The notes beneath the pieces are model-generated. The model made no database searches. It saw nothing but the letters and a program-made list of their open reading frames with translations, and was not told the origin of the DNA. A program made the position numbers and the translations under genes. Source: Cercophora sp. LCS_1 (Eukaryota > Ascomycota > Sordariomycetes > Sordariales > Lasiosphaeriaceae). Taken from it: DNA of 64,000 nt. The stretch is from the NCBI GenBank assembly GCA_036250225.1, contig JAPZLL010000004.1, positions 1 to 64,000 on the forward strand, in the 5' to 3' direction. Below are positions 36,001 to 51,000 of the stretch, in pieces; the stretch's first letter is position 1; each line of letters opens with the position of its first letter.

Positions 36001-39000
36001 TTCCCAACCACTGGGCCCGGAGGTATTTACAAGACTGCCAAAGAGGAAGGTTATACAAGAGCAAACGTCTCGAAAGGTACACCCCTCGCTTTCAAAGCCT
36101 CAACGTCCATCCGCGGATCCGTCCTTCTAACCTCTCCAGTCCGAGCATTCTTAAACTCAAACAGCGGCATCCCGTCGTTCCGCTCACCCTCTTCCACATT
36201 CAGAGGTCTGACAACCCACTCCGCGGACAATTTCTCCAGCCTCGGGTCATCAATCATCTGAAGCACTTCTTCATCCTCCTCGCCAGCTTTCAAATCCAAA
36301 AGCATTGCCTGTTGCAGCTTGCAGTGGTCCACCTCAATGATGGGGTAGTATGGGTCGGGGACTGGTCCCAGAAATGCCTCGGCATGCGTCAGCGCGTACA
36401 TCTTGCAAGACCCGACGATCTCGTAAGCCGAGTTTTCCTTTGGACGAAGGATTTTGACAAGAGGAACACCCGGAAATACGGCGAGCACGTCGCCGTGCTA
36501 TGTATCCGCGGACCCGGATCCGATTCGGTCGTCAGAGGTGTAGAATAGTCTCGGTGGTGGCATCATCGAGGCGTGGGATTTGACGGGTGAACGCTCAGGG
36601 AAGACTGCACCCCCAACGAATTCGACATGATCCCACATACGGTCGATACATTCGGTCCACGTCGGCATATATTTCTCACCCGGGTGGAATTCCCGTATAT
36701 ATCCGTTGTTGAAGAGGTAAACAAAGTGCTGGAAATGATCCACCTTGTATTTTGGGGTCGACAGGTTGTCGGTGGGCCCATCGACTACTGCCCGCACGAA
36801 ATCGACAAAGCCCTCTTCGGACCACAAGAGTGGAGAAATGGCAGTGACTGTTCCCAGTCGGACACCTTCGATACAGAGGGTGTTGTCATCGGGCTGGCTC
36901 CACGAACTGGAGGAGAAACCGCTGGCGGACCATCCATTGTGCGACACGAACATGCCGTCGCTTCCGATATCCTAGTTCGGAACCCATGACGGAGCATCAG
37001 GGAGTTTGGTTCCGATATAACAGTGGTCAAGGAGAGCTAGCCGCCCCACGGCGTTGCTGTGCTGCAGCATGGCCCTCTTGTAGATCTCTGCAACCGAAGC
37101 CTTCTCGTCGGGTTGTATTTCGACTGTCTTTCCGTGGAGTAGGCCGAGAATCCCGTAAACTTTGTCGCGGGGATCAGTGCAGTCTTTCTCGGATGCCCGG
37201 CCCAGTATCCGAGACCATGGATCCTGCGACATGTTTGAGATGGATTGAATCATCCAAGCAAGTCTGTCCTGGAACCTGTGGTTGAGTGACCGGAATCTGC
37301 GGTCCGTAAGAAGCGTGCAAGCCATTCTGAGGCGCCGCCGGGAGATGGTCGCGTTCCCGCACTGAACGACACAGTTGTTGTTGCCGAGCTGCATTTCCTG
37401 GATTGTCCAGACGCGAGAGAACCACGACCGAGCGCCGAGATGGTAAATCGCCTCCTCGACCCCGATGCCCCACGGGGCCCCGTTGGAAATTTGCTTAAAT
37501 TCCTGTGGACTCACGAGATGGTCGGGACAGGGTAGGAAGCCCCTCGAGCACCCTTGGGCCCGCTCGCCAATTGTCCGGAGAACTCGCAATGCCAAGTTTG
37601 AATGGCCATCTACAGGACCGAGCCAGACGACGACGCGGGAGGCAAGCCGGAAGATGTCTCGCATCCTGAGAACCTGGTGGCTCCGCTCAACTTGGTCCTG
37701 CTGGTTGATGCAGACGGTGTCGATCCACATCCTTCGAGTCTCGCTTGGCTGGCGGAGATGACGCAGTGCGTCCGCGAGAGGGTGGGTGATCTGGAGACTT
37801 CCATGCTGCGAACCATTCGTCCTTTCGTCTTGCCATACCAAAAATTCTTCGGTATCATTTGGACCGCCCCAGGTATAGGAGAGTGCCTCATACCGCGGTT
37901 CGAAACCCAAAGGCGGACACGAAGGCGGGTCTCCAAAGCCGAGACCGCCGAGATGAACCCAAGTGATGGCACCAATGTCATCTGCGTATATAAATCGCCC
38001 TTCTACGGTCTTACCCACAATCCAGTCCGGCGGGAGAGTTTTTGGATCTCAGGAGGCGGCGGTCGGCCGTCCTTGAAAACTTCATCGGGCGGCGGCACAA
38101 ATGTCGCGTGAGAGACGACCAGCTCGATTGGCGCGTTCGAGTCAGTGCTTGGGAGAATGTCAACAAGGCGGACTTCTTGGGTTAGCTGGTTCAGAGGGCG
38201 ATAGACAAAGGACTCCATCGTGTCAGCATGTTGCAATGGTGGAAGTGTGCAGCAGAAGGTTGGCGGTCAGCGGCAGGGGCTGTTTTGATTCTGTCCAAGT
38301 CAGCCGGAGGAGGAGGCTGGAACCTGGTTGGCATTCAGCTCACTCACCGCCTACCCATCGCGGTCTCGTGGCAGCGCTGAGGAGGAAAAAAAACAAAGAA
38401 AAAAGAAATTGAACCGCCGAAAAAGGGGTTTTTTTTTTCATGAGAGCATGCGGAAGGGTTTGGTTGATGCAAAGCCATCCGTTGTGGTGTTGCTGGAGGA
38501 AGAAAAGCCAAAATAATACTGTGCTCCCAAGAAAGCGGTGTTGGGCTGTACCGCGAAACAAAGGGCGAGTTGCGCCTCGATGCCAAGACTACCATGTCTA
38601 CACATCCATTCCGCCCTCAAAATCCTTACTGAAAAGCAGCATCAACAATGCTCTTGAACAACGAAGACGCAGGCTTGACAGGCGACCACTTGACCGACAC
38701 CCTCTTCTCGTTGCCTCCAATCTCACCAACAACAGCAAAATCAATATCCTCACCAGCCGCAATGGCCTTGGCATCCGCCGAAACAGAGATGGCCGTGATC
38801 CGGAACACCGAGTTCTTGAGATTCTCGAGCTCCTTCTTGAGCTGCTCCGTCGCCGTGTGGACACCGCTCCGAACCATCTCCAAGCCCGCCTCGACCGCCT
38901 CCGCCCTGCGCTGGACATCGTCGACAATCGTCGCCACGCGTTCAGCCTCGGCCTTGAGACCTGTGATTACCATGTCCCCTTGTGCGTTTCGGAGATCCTG

Positions 39001-42000
39001 ATCACAACGGGTGATGATCTCCAGAAGATTGGGCTTTTTCGCGTCCAGTTTGGCTTGTGCCTCTCGAATCGCCTTCTGGTACTCCGAGTTGGCATCCAAC
39101 AACATTTGAAGCTTTTCCTCCTGAGCCGCAATCTCGGCGTCTTCGTCGCGCAGCAGCTCATTGGTGAAGCCATCGAGACCCTTGTCAAGAAGCCCGCCTA
39201 TAGCCCGCACAGCCTTTTCGATGAACTTGACTGCTTTTTCGATCGCGGCTACCAGGGCCTTGAACTCGGGCGAGTCCAAGATCGCGCGAAGTCGGGCCAC
39301 ATACGCCTGGGCGGTGTTCAACGCCGCTTCGGCAACCTCCAGCCTTGCCCATATCTGGGCGCAATTCCAACACTAGCGGATAAGAGTGTCAGCAATTCGC
39401 CCACTTGCCATGTGTGGGTGACGAAAGACGTGGGGCTCGATCTCACCAGATACGACTTTTCCAGCAAATTGCCCCGTTCGAACTTTTCCTCTGCCTCCCG
39501 GTAATCCCTTCTGAGTGGCTCCACGATTGCTAGACAAGACAAAGTCAGTTATCTGACCCGTCATTCACCCAAGGAGAGAGACCTACCCCATTTTATCGAC
39601 TCTAAGTTGAGCGCCTTCTTGAGGTCCTCGATAGTCTTGCCAAACTGCGAAGTCTTCTGGTCTTCCAGCTTCCGCTTCTCGTCTTCCTGCCGATCACGTT
39701 CGTTCTGTGCGTCTGCTAGTTGGCGCTGGTACTCCTGCGACTTGACGTTGTAGGCGACCTGCCGACGCTGCTTGGCCTCGTCAACTCGTCTTTGGGCGGC
39801 AGCCTTTTCGTCGGCATCAGTGATCTTGCCTTCGCTCAGGGCCCTCTCTAAATCATCAAGCTCTTTCCTTGCCGCCGCCTGCTCGGCGAGCAGGGCCGCA
39901 GTCTGTTTCTCCTGCTCCGCCCGTTTCAGGTCAAACGACGCTTTTGCTGCAGCAAGCTGTTGCCGCACAGCGTCTCTCTCTTGAGTAAGTTCCTTGCTAC
40001 GCTTGTGAAGACTGAACTCCAAGGCGTCAACGCCGCCGTCGACGAGATCTTGCAGGTGGTTCAAGAGGTCGATGACACCGTCGCAGATGAAGCCGAGAAC
40101 GTCGGCCCTCAGCTCGGCTGTGAGCGTCATGTTGGCCTTGGACAAATCCTTGGGATTGGACACATTCGTTGCTTCGCCCTTGAGCCGGAAGCTCAGCTTC
40201 TCCGTCAGACTGATCTCGATATCGACGTTGAACTTGAGCGGTTTCAAGGATGTCTCGACGAAAACCTTGAGCTTGAGGGACAGGAAAACAATCATGCCGT
40301 CGATGTAGATCAGTTGCTCGTCTGTCGTCATGGCGATGCGGAGAACGGCTTGGGGCCCGCCACTGGCCGAGCCCACCTCGAGAGGCCCGATGTGGAAATT
40401 GTCGACTTTGCCGTTGAACGAGATGCCTGACTTGCCAACCAGGGCGTCGAACGAAGCCTTCTTTCCAAAGATCTCCATGGTTCCGCCCGCCGAAATACCG
40501 GCCGGAAATTTTTCTCCGGCGATGGTGACTCCTGTGGAAAAGTACATCTTGGCATCGGTAAAGACAAGAAAGTCGCCCTCTGCGCTGACCTCGCGGAGAG
40601 CCTGGCAGTCAACCAAGTCCCCGACGAAGCCGATGACCTGGGCGACCTTGATCTTGCTGATCTCAAATTTCAGGAGCTGATGGTCGGGTATCTTGCTGAC
40701 GGCCATGGCTGCTTCGCAAGCAATGTCGCCAGCGACGCCGCCACCAAAGACCCCGAATTCTCTGTGGCGTCTGTGTTAGTGCCTCTGAACTGCCATGCAA
40801 CAGGTGGGTACTTACGCTGGCCCGCTGATATAGTCAAACTTGAGGTCCACACCCAACGACCGGACCTCGACCTTGTCGCTGATTCCGAAAGGATTCCTCC
40901 ATGATGTTTTTGTCTTGCTGTAGATCCCACATGGATGCCAGGTCAGCCTCCGAGTCAATCGAGATGGAAACGAAAACGCTAGCCAACTTACGCAGCGATG
41001 CCAGCCATCACCATGCCAGCAAAGAGTGTGACCTCAACCACCAGAGGGGATTGGCCCTTGGGCATCTTGAAGGTCAAATCGCCAGCAAGGAGAAACCGGG
41101 CCTCTTTGGAAAGCTCCACGCCGACGGTCAAGTTGCCGAGCTGAGCGCTGTCGCCAAGATCCACCTGAGAGGTCATGTTAGAGGCAAGTGATCGCCTGAT
41201 GGTGCTACAAGGGAACATACCGTCATGGATGGGGGAGTGTGGATGCCAAGCTTCAGTGTACTCGTGGTAACAGTGAAGGCCAGCGAAAGCCCATCGACCG
41301 CCTGTTGCTTGCCCGCGAGCTTTTGGATGGTCTCGGGCGTCGATATGAGTGCACAAAGCGATAGCCCCTTGGAAGCAGGATATCCAAAGGGGTTTACCGA
41401 GCGGTCAGGCTTGTCCATGTTGGTCGCGACAAGGGCAGCGTTCCGAAGGACTAGGGATTTGTCCAGATCGCTCCCCTCCAAGGCCTTGGAGAAGGTCGAG
41501 GCTCTGACATCACCTTCGACTTCGCCATAGACGAACCACTGTCGAGGCTTTGACGTCCCGTCGCTGCTGGTATACAGATGCGCCTTGATCGTCACGCCCT
41601 CGAATTCAACTTCACCGTGGATGGCAAATCGGTTTTGACGGCCCATGCCCCCGCTCGCCTTGGCACCGACAAAGATGTCAAAACCAGCCTTCTTGATGGT
41701 GACACCGGCATCTTCAACGTGATAGTCCCCGATCCCACCCTGGACCAAGAGCCCCGACTCGCCGAAACTGACCAACCCTGCAACACTGGTGCGCCCGTTA
41801 AACGTCACACTGCCGGCCAGAGAGAAGCCCTTGGTGGAAACTCGGAGAGAGATTTTCTCAAACTTGATGTCGTTGCCCTGCGTGTCTGCTGTGACCTCGT
41901 CACCCATGATGTCGTGGTAGGCTTGCACAACTTCAGCCCACGTCATGTTGCCGATTTCTGCTTCCAGGTAGCTCTCCGCTAGATATCACAAACATCGTTA

Positions 42001-45000
42001 TTAGCTTTTTGGCTTCACGATCGGTGGACAGAAATAGGAAAGAGCTTTTTTCACAACCGCCCCAACCCACACAGTAAGCCTGCTCGCGTTGGAGGTCTCA
42101 AACATACGAAGACCGACTCACCTTTAGAGTAACCTCCCGCCAAGTAAATTTCGGTTTTACCGAGCGTCATGAATCCAGAAATCGCCACACTGATGGACTC
42201 TCGAATCGACTTGGCCGAGAATTGGGTGCTCAACTCAACCCTCCTGAGCTGTGACACAAAAGTCAGTCAGAACCCAACAACCAATACCCGAAAGCGAGCC
42301 TACTTTGAGATTGGTGACGCCAAACAGGCCGTCGAACCCGTCCGAGTCCACCGTCATGCCCATTGTGTAGTAGTCCCCGGTCTTTTTGATACGATAGCCA
42401 ACATTGATCGGCAGGAAGCCCATACCCGGCACCTTGTGGATCTCCAGTTCGCCAAACAGCCCGTAGCCAAACGCCCAATTACTCTTGCTGCTTCCAATGT
42501 CGACCACGCGCGTGGCCGACACCTCGACACCAATCGTCGTGAACTTAAACCACTCGCCCACCGAAACCGACCCGCCCACCGAGGAACCCCGCAAGGCAAA
42601 ACTGGAGAAGGTCGGCATGCATTTCCAGTCTCGCTCCTGGGAGAGGCAAGCTTCGAGATGCAACCCCGATGGGGGCTTGGAATCGCCATCACCAAAGAGG
42701 ATAGCAAGGACGTCGGCGATGGGCTGCAGCGGTCCAGTAAACTCGACATCACCCTCGATGCGCAGACCAGACGGCCGGGTCAAGTCCTTTCGATCCTCTG
42801 TGTACAAAAACCGGACGTTGTCGATGGGTAGTTGCTGAAGAATGTCGTTCTCGACGTAAGGGAATAGCTTACCCAAGGGGCCACCCTTCATGCCGCTGAA
42901 GTCCGGCTGGACCATCTCCCACACCGGCGCATCAGGGTCCATGTCCTGGGCTGTGTGGAGCTTTCCACGCAGGCCCGGAATGCCAAACAGATCCTCCCTG
43001 AGGTCGGTGCTCAACGTGTAGGCCGAGAGGGTAGCGGTGCGCACGGTAGCATCTCCGTCGAAGGCGCGGGACACCACTTTCTCGACGGCTTTGATATCGA
43101 ACAGGGGTCTTCCACGAACCTCAACGTCCGCTCTGGCGGCTGCCGAGAGGAGGAGGATTGGCTTTTCAAGGGAGATGCTGTCGGCCGCCGTGGAGGAGTC
43201 GGCCGATTCGACCGACTGGGACGCTACCCTCTGGCTGCTGGGCGTGAGGAGCAGTGCTTCCTCAGTGGCTGGACCGGGGACAGCGTGGATGATGACGGGG
43301 ATCTCGGCAAACATGTTCTCGGCCGTGCAGACGACCAAGCTTGGGTTGTGGACACGAATGCCACCAACGACGATAGTATCGCCGCTGTGTGTGCCGGCAG
43401 TGTCGGCAACAAGGCTGTCGAATTGCACGACTGAAGCGTTCGAGAATACACCGGCGTGAAGGTTGTCTTCTGCGGAAGTCGGGCTGGGCATTGGGACTTG
43501 GAACTCAGAGCGGAAGTTGAGATGGTCGGAGATCGAGTTGATGAACGAGTCCACAGATTCCAGATGCTCCACATTGTCGGCCTCCGTCAGTTTTCTCTCC
43601 CAAGACGACATCGTGGTCTCCGGCGTTGTGTCGAGAGTACCTTGCGGCTCAGCAACCGACAGCTCCTCGGGCAGATCAAAGAGAACCTCTTGTTTCTGCT
43701 CCCCACTGTTCGACAGCACCGATCGCAATCCAAAATCCGCATTCTCTTCGACTTCCTCGGCGACAGAGATCTCGATAGCTTCAGCCTTAATAGCAGTGAC
43801 TTCCGTCTCTAGCACCATCTGCTCCGGCACCACGGTCTGCAGTTGTGCCTGAGCGGCATTGATTCGATCATCGAAGAGTTTCTTGAGAAGAAGCGTGTCC
43901 ATGAGCGTTTCGCCCTTGGTGAAGAACGGTCGAGCAAACGGGGAGAAGTGAACCGAGCCCCTTGGCTCGTCCCAATCCAGAAGGAGGGACTTGCTGAACA
44001 TCCTGACATCCCAGTCCAGCGCAAGACTGAACCACTGGCAAATATCCCAGTAGCGCTCCCAAGCCACGCTGCCGTTGAAAGGGTGCATCTGCCATCCCCG
44101 CTGCTGGGTATTCGGGTTGGTGAAGGTGTGCTTGACATCGAGGTCCGCGTTGTTGTGATATATCAGTTCTCCCAGGACAGCCCCATAGTCGCCAAGTCCT
44201 GCCTTCTGCAATTCTTCCCTCAAGTTATACTCCAATTTGAAGAGTTCTTGCCACGCCTTCTCATAGCTATGCCCACTTATCAGCACGAATTCTAGCATTC
44301 AGACCGGGTGTCGAACGACTGACCGCAGCATGACCGAGTTTGTTTCGGAAGTTCCGAAGATGAGATTGAGCTGCGTCTGACTCGTGTTCCAGTCCTGGTC
44401 GCCCTCCACAAGTCCACCAAAGGAGAAGGCAGAAAGATGCAACCACTGGGATAGTCAGCTCGGTGAACCATCAGGTAAACTGCCCGATAGGTACGTGCTT
44501 ACCTCAGCGATGTGAAAAGGCGTGTTGCGATTCGGATCCCATCCAAAGAGTTGCCTCGCAATCTGAGACGGTCAGTTCCGAATTTCAGTACGAATTTCGG
44601 CCAAAGACGCTTACCTCAGGGGCGGAAGCACTCATGACCGCTGTCTGAGATCGAGTTCCCTTCCGCTTCCCAGCACTTTTGATGATCTTCTCGGCACTGA
44701 GCGGGACAATACCCACGCTCAGATTCCAAGTCACCAATGCGCCCTGGTCAATAAAGCCAAACGCCTCGGCTTCGTATTTCTTAGTCAAATACATCTGCTC
44801 ACTAAGCTCTTGCAACGCTGTCACCATGTTATTCTGGATCGGCGCGGGATCCGGCATGGGTCTGTCGACGAGAAAGAACTGATCGAGCTGATCCCGGCGA
44901 ATCCACGTCTCGTAGTGACAAAACGGGTTGACGGACAGCTGAATACCAAGAGTCAGCTTTCTTCCATCAATATTCTCAAGAGGGCTCTTACACATTCATA

Positions 45001-48000
45001 ATCGTCGAGGTTGGCGCCTTGGGGAAATTCGAATTCGTACTTGGTCTGTATGGTCGAATCGGTTTCCAGCAACCTCTCGAACAAAGTCTCAACCACATCC
45101 CAAGACACGCCATTCACCGTCTTGTAGGCGCCGTTGATCAGCTGAAAGTCGCTCTGGAACGGCTGAATGATCAAGGTCAGGTCTGGCGGGTTTATGGCGC
45201 GGAACGCAGCACCATCGCTCCAGCCTTCAACGATTGACGTGCAGGCCTTGAACAACTTCTTCCATGCCGACGCCTCGTAGAAAGCCTTGAAGCTGTCACT
45301 AATGACGAACAGGTTGACATTACCGTTTCCCTCCCGGCCGGGGATGATGTAGCCGCCTCTTGCTCTGCTCTTGACGCCGCGATCGCCCTGCTCCAAGCAT
45401 TTCACGAACTCAATCCATTCGAGTTCATCCGCCCTCTTGTTGTTGTCGATCACAATTGCCGCATGGTCCGGACCACGCACTTTCTGCCAGGGATACGTCC
45501 CATCGCCCATTCTTGCTGCCTTGATAAAGTCCAGGGAGAGAAAGACAGGATACTCAAGCCCCATGAGTTTGCAGTAATCGCTGTTCAGCTTGGCATATAA
45601 CGCTCCGCTCTCGCAGTACGTCTTGAAGATACCCTTGATCGCTTCGCTAGACCCATCCGGAGGCGTGTTGACATAATCACCGTCCGTGAGCCTGTACACA
45701 AGCACCTTGCGTTCATCTTCCTCGTGGATACCGCTCACCCATACTGAAGACATAGTGTCTTACCAACCGTCCGGTTTCGGCGTCGAAGGATGGTCAGGGT
45801 CGAACAGGTTAGTATTGTTCGAAAGAGTCAGCGATAACCTTAACTACAAAAAGTCGGTCGAGAGAAGAGGGAGCCTGAAGAGCCACCCCCAATGGAGCTG
45901 CGAAACGAGCGGTATAAGTCGAATTGCCGCGAGTACTCCACAACGCACAGTGGATAAGTCGGATTTTCAATAGTCAAGAGCCCTTCCTCCATCCGTCGTT
46001 CAGTGAGCACGCAGTCAGCATCTCGGGTCCAAAAGCGACTCGTCGCCCAGGATGTCTGCCGAGGACGGGGTAGCCATGTCCCATGAATGCTCGCTTCCGA
46101 TTCGTCGTGATGCGACAAATTGGTGTTCCTCGCCAGATTGCCCGAATGCATCGGGTCGGCTCGCAAATTCTTGTGGGGATGACGCACGAACTATTGGGTT
46201 CTAGGTCGCATCGAACCCCATCCAGATCTTTTCAGCTTTCGACAATGCAGGGTCCACCGAAAAGTGTGCCGGATCGGGAGCGACAAGAAAATGGTCTTGC
46301 TTTCTACTTGTCGACACGGATGCGAGGTTGACCGCAAAAATGGAAAGGGAAAGGCCCGGTCAAGAAGACCAGCTGGACTGCAGGTCCATGGGAAGGTACC
46401 CCGGTGCTTGCAGATGAAGTGGAGCTCGCTTGTCGTCCGGCGGCAAGCACGATGCATCAAAAGACTCCGAGGAGTCGTCCGTGAACAAGACGGGAATTGA
46501 GCATTCCACTCAAGGTCTCAATCACGTACTTGTTGGAAGTCAAAATGATATTCATCCACTAAAAAGAAGTCAATCTACGATCCCAATGCATCACTCGAAA
46601 TTCCACCGCTTAAGCTCAATAATAAAAAAGGTCTTAGGCTTTTCTGTTGAGAGCGTATTCATTGCGCCAAACTTTTGTCACCAACCTGGTCTTCGGCCAG
46701 GGGACCTCCCTGCTTATCTGGCAGTCGCCTCCTTCCAGGTTCCAACGAAAAGGTCCAGGTAGCCGAAATGGCGCTATGGAAATGACCAAAGAGTGACGGC
46801 TGCTCCTGCCTTTTCAGAAACCCCTTCGACACAACAACCAACTCTTTAGTTGTCCGTTCTGACTGCCCTTGGTTTCTTAGCCAGGGGGGATAAGAACGCT
46901 GTCGTCCAGTCGCACAATCTATCATTAAAACTTGTCAAAATAACAGAGCCACAACACAATCAGATAACGCCAGTCATATCCCAGTCATATATCCGTAAGA
47001 GCGAAGAGAACCGCCAACAGACCTGCAATCTGCCCATCAAAACCACCACACACACTTCCTCCCAATCTACAACTCGGAAATCTCAACCTGTTTTCCCAAT
47101 CTTGGAATCAAGGCCTGGGCGTTCCCAAAGTTGATGCCCTCCCTTTCCTCCTTTGTGAGATTGAAGCCCTCCAGGTCGTCCAAGAATGCCGGATAGGCCG
47201 CCGAGGGCGCATAAGGAAAATCGCTCCCGTAAACCACATGACCAGCCGGAACCACCTCCAACAGTGCTTGCAGTGCCTCTTTGGATGTCGACAACGCCAG
47301 ATCGTAGTAAAAGCTCCTGACTGCCTCCTTGGCTTCGTCATGTGTCGTTGCAACTGACCACCACGACGCCTGCTTGGGAGTCAACAAGTTCAACAACCGC
47401 CCCGCCAGGAAAGGTAACGTTCCTCCAGCATGGCTCAGCACGACCTTGACGTTGGGAAACTTTTTCAGTGTCCTGCTAGCAATCATGTCCACGGCAGTCC
47501 GGGTCGTCTCATGGGGATAGTCAACCACCGGCATCGCCACATTCGGGTTCACCAGCTCGGCCTCAACACCATGCGTTGGGTGAACAAACACCGTGGCGCC
47601 CCGCTGATCCAGCTCCCTCCATACGGGCTCCAGAATGGGGTTGCCGAGGTAGGTTGCATTGCCGCCATAGCGGGTGAACAACGTGACACCATCAGCACCA
47701 AGAACGTCCAAAGCATAGGCGATCTCCTCGAGCGCGGCGCTGGTGTTGGTGATATCGGGCAGTGAAGCAAAAAAGCCAAAAGTGTAGTGGTCCTCGTCCC
47801 GAATCCGGGCGGCGAACTCGTTGAGTCGTCGGGCAAGAGCGGCCTGAGCGGCGGGGTCGGATACGATCAGTGGCCCGGGGGCGGGGACGCTGAGGATGGC
47901 GGACTGGACGCCCAAATGTTTCATGATCATCCTCGACGACGATGGCGACCAGCGCGGAGTTGGCCACCCAGACGGATCACCTGCTGTTGTCAGTGAGGAG

Positions 48001-51000
48001 AGCGGCAAGAGCTTGAATCATGACCAACCGCCTGCATCTTCGACCGCTATTTTCACTGTCAGTTACCACGAACATTTCCTACCTAAGGTAGGACTCGAAA
48101 AACTGACCTTGAGCATAAAAATCGGGAACAAAATGGTGATGCAGGTCAATCTTGTTCACGGGTGGCTGTTGTGGCCACGACAGGCCCTTGTCAAGATACC
48201 ACTGCTGGGCATGATGTTGGATGCTCGCCAACCCCGACAAAACGGGCGCGATATACGCTGTCGGTCGCATCGCGCGGGGCGATCAATCAGCAAGCAAATC
48301 CGGCGTTTCCGAGCTTTCTTTTCTTTCTCAAGCTTTGGAAGCTTCAAGACGATTTGGTCGATCGCGCAAAGCAGGACAGGGAACCAAAAAAAACAAGGTT
48401 GCGCCCGCCGAGGCAACAACGATGCCCGGGCGGTGACATAATCCGCATTTCCTTCGCCCCTCTCCATCCTTTTCCCCTTCCCCGATCGGATCGGAACCAT
48501 CAGCAGCGCGTCTTGGCACGCCTACCACACCCGGCCACCTGGCAGGCAAAGTCCGTCTGGTCTGAAACAAGCCCAGCGCCCAACGCAAAAAGGTCACCAA
48601 ATGGAATGGAACCCCACCAGTCCCAAACTACTGCTGGCTTTGGCAATGTTTCACCAGCGGCCATTTCGCTGACTTGTCCCCATTTCCGCACTGCACTGCT
48701 GCACACGACAATCTTTTTCCTTCCCTCCCGCCTTTGGACCAACGGCCATCTCACTCACCCAATCAAACAAATCAGCGACCTCCCTTTTCCTCCATCAATC
48801 TCACCAACCAACCCTTTTTTTCTTCATCCGCGACCAATCAAGCACCCCCCTTCACAAGCAGGGTACCTAGCCAGACCAAACCCCCCCCCCCCCCACCGAA
48901 ACATATCCCCCTCCGGAGCGTCATCCATCCCACCAACCTGGAAGCTGGCCACCACAAAAACCAACCAACCACATTCACCACACCTCCACCAGCTCCAATA
49001 AGATGATATGATGTCTCAACAACAAGCCCAAATCCCCCTGCGGGACCACATGGTCTCCGCCAAAGCAGCCACGCTCATCCTGCGCGGCATCATCACGGCC
49101 GGACCACCGCCGATAGCATCATCCGAGCCGCTCCAGCGACCAGCACCACCATCATCATCGCTGACATCAATGCGAGGAGGGGCATCATCATCACAGCCGC
49201 GGCCGTCGCGTACGCAACCGTCGCAAAGGCGGTCGCCACTATCACAAGTTGTATCCGCCCAATCCTCGGCGTCGTCTTCGAGTGGTTGTTCTTCCAAGGA
49301 ATCCTCAACACAACTAAAAGAGCTGAAAGTACCGCCCGATGGTGTCAAGGGGATGATGCCTGCGAAGACGACCATGGTGCACGATACCAAGACGTCCAAG
49401 GGTAGGCGGAAGGGTGGAGCGGCGAGTGCGTTGGCGAGGGAGGATGATGAGATGGGATCGAATCCGCCGAGTAAAAAGTCGAGGAAGAACTGATGTCTTC
49501 CTTGCATTATCGGAAGGAGGTGTATGAGGCTTGTATGACGATGCATCGGGGTGTATGGTGTGCTTCATTGAAGGCGCAACGCATGGGAGGAGTCTGTCTT
49601 TGGCCTTGTTGATGATTATGATGGGTGATACCGCTGGATCCATGTTGAAAGGATATCATGGAGGATACAGGCGCCTGTTGCATTGCCAGTGTGGTGTTTT
49701 TTCCGTTTGATTTTATGTGGTGCACTTGATGGGAAACAAATCATGTTCATGAGGAGAGGCGTTAGGCATATAACCATATCATATTATCAATCTCAACGAG
49801 GGGGTATCAGATAAAAACGAGCGCTCATACTACCCTCAGGCACACACACCACCAAACCAAGCCATACCGACGAGGTATAAACGCCGGCTCATGGCTTAAA
49901 CCGTAACCGTCAAACGGAGACCCCAGATCGTACATTGCGCGTAACGTTCATGCATGCGGCAAATCCCAAGCAGCAACAGGAGATCAGACGCTAGCTGTCT
50001 CCTTGTGCTCGTTTGCACCATCCAGACTGGAGGCAACCTTTTCGTTGGAGGACAACTCGTTGCGCTCCCGCTTGAGGACATGGTCGCGAGTGTTCTTGGT
50101 CTTCCAAGCAGGGGTGCCAATGCACTTGATGGCTGTTGAACAGTCAGCAACTTGTTTTCACACGGGAAACCGAACCACTTACCACCAGCCTTGGTATCGT
50201 CAAAGATATCCTCAACCTCCTCCAGAGGCTTGTTCGCAGTCTCAGGGAACATGAAGTAGACGTGCAGGAACATAGCGGCACAGAAGACGGCAAACAGAAC
50301 GTACGTCTTCCACTTGATGTTGGCAAAGGCAGGAGGAACGAAGTAGGCGAGGGCAAAGTTGAAGGCCCAGTTGGCAGAGGTGGACAGAGCAACCGCCTTG
50401 CCACGGAGGCGGAGGGGGAACAACTCAGGGGGATAAGTCCAGGAGACAGGGCCCCAGGTACAGGCGAAGGAAGCGACGAAGAGGTATGTTGTGGCGATGA
50501 TGGCCTTGGCAGGAGGTCCAGAAACAGCCATCGATTCCGAAGTCGAAGCGAACTCGCCGGGATAAGGCTCGCGAGAGTACGTGGCAAAGAGGCCAGCGTT
50601 GACACTCAACCAGAGGCACATGAGGAAAGCGCCAACCAAGAGCATCGGTCGGCGACCCCAGCGGTCCATCCAGATCAGGGCCGGCACAGTCATAAGGACG
50701 TTGATGACAAAGTTGATACCGCTGGGCAGAAGAACAGCGTTACCACCGTCTTCGTCGGCAAGGCCGGCCATGGTAAACACGTAGGTAATGTAGTACATCT
50801 GCTAACGTCAGCATCCGCCAGCAAAATCACGTGCCGCCACACTCACCATGACATTCATGCCGGTCAACTGGGACCAGATCTGGGTGAAGATGCCGATCGA
50901 GGTGCGGTTGATCATGTTGGGTTTGAGCAACTCAAAGTAGGTGACGTCAGCGTTAGCACGCTCGAATTCGATGACATCGCGAATCTCAGCAAGCTCACGC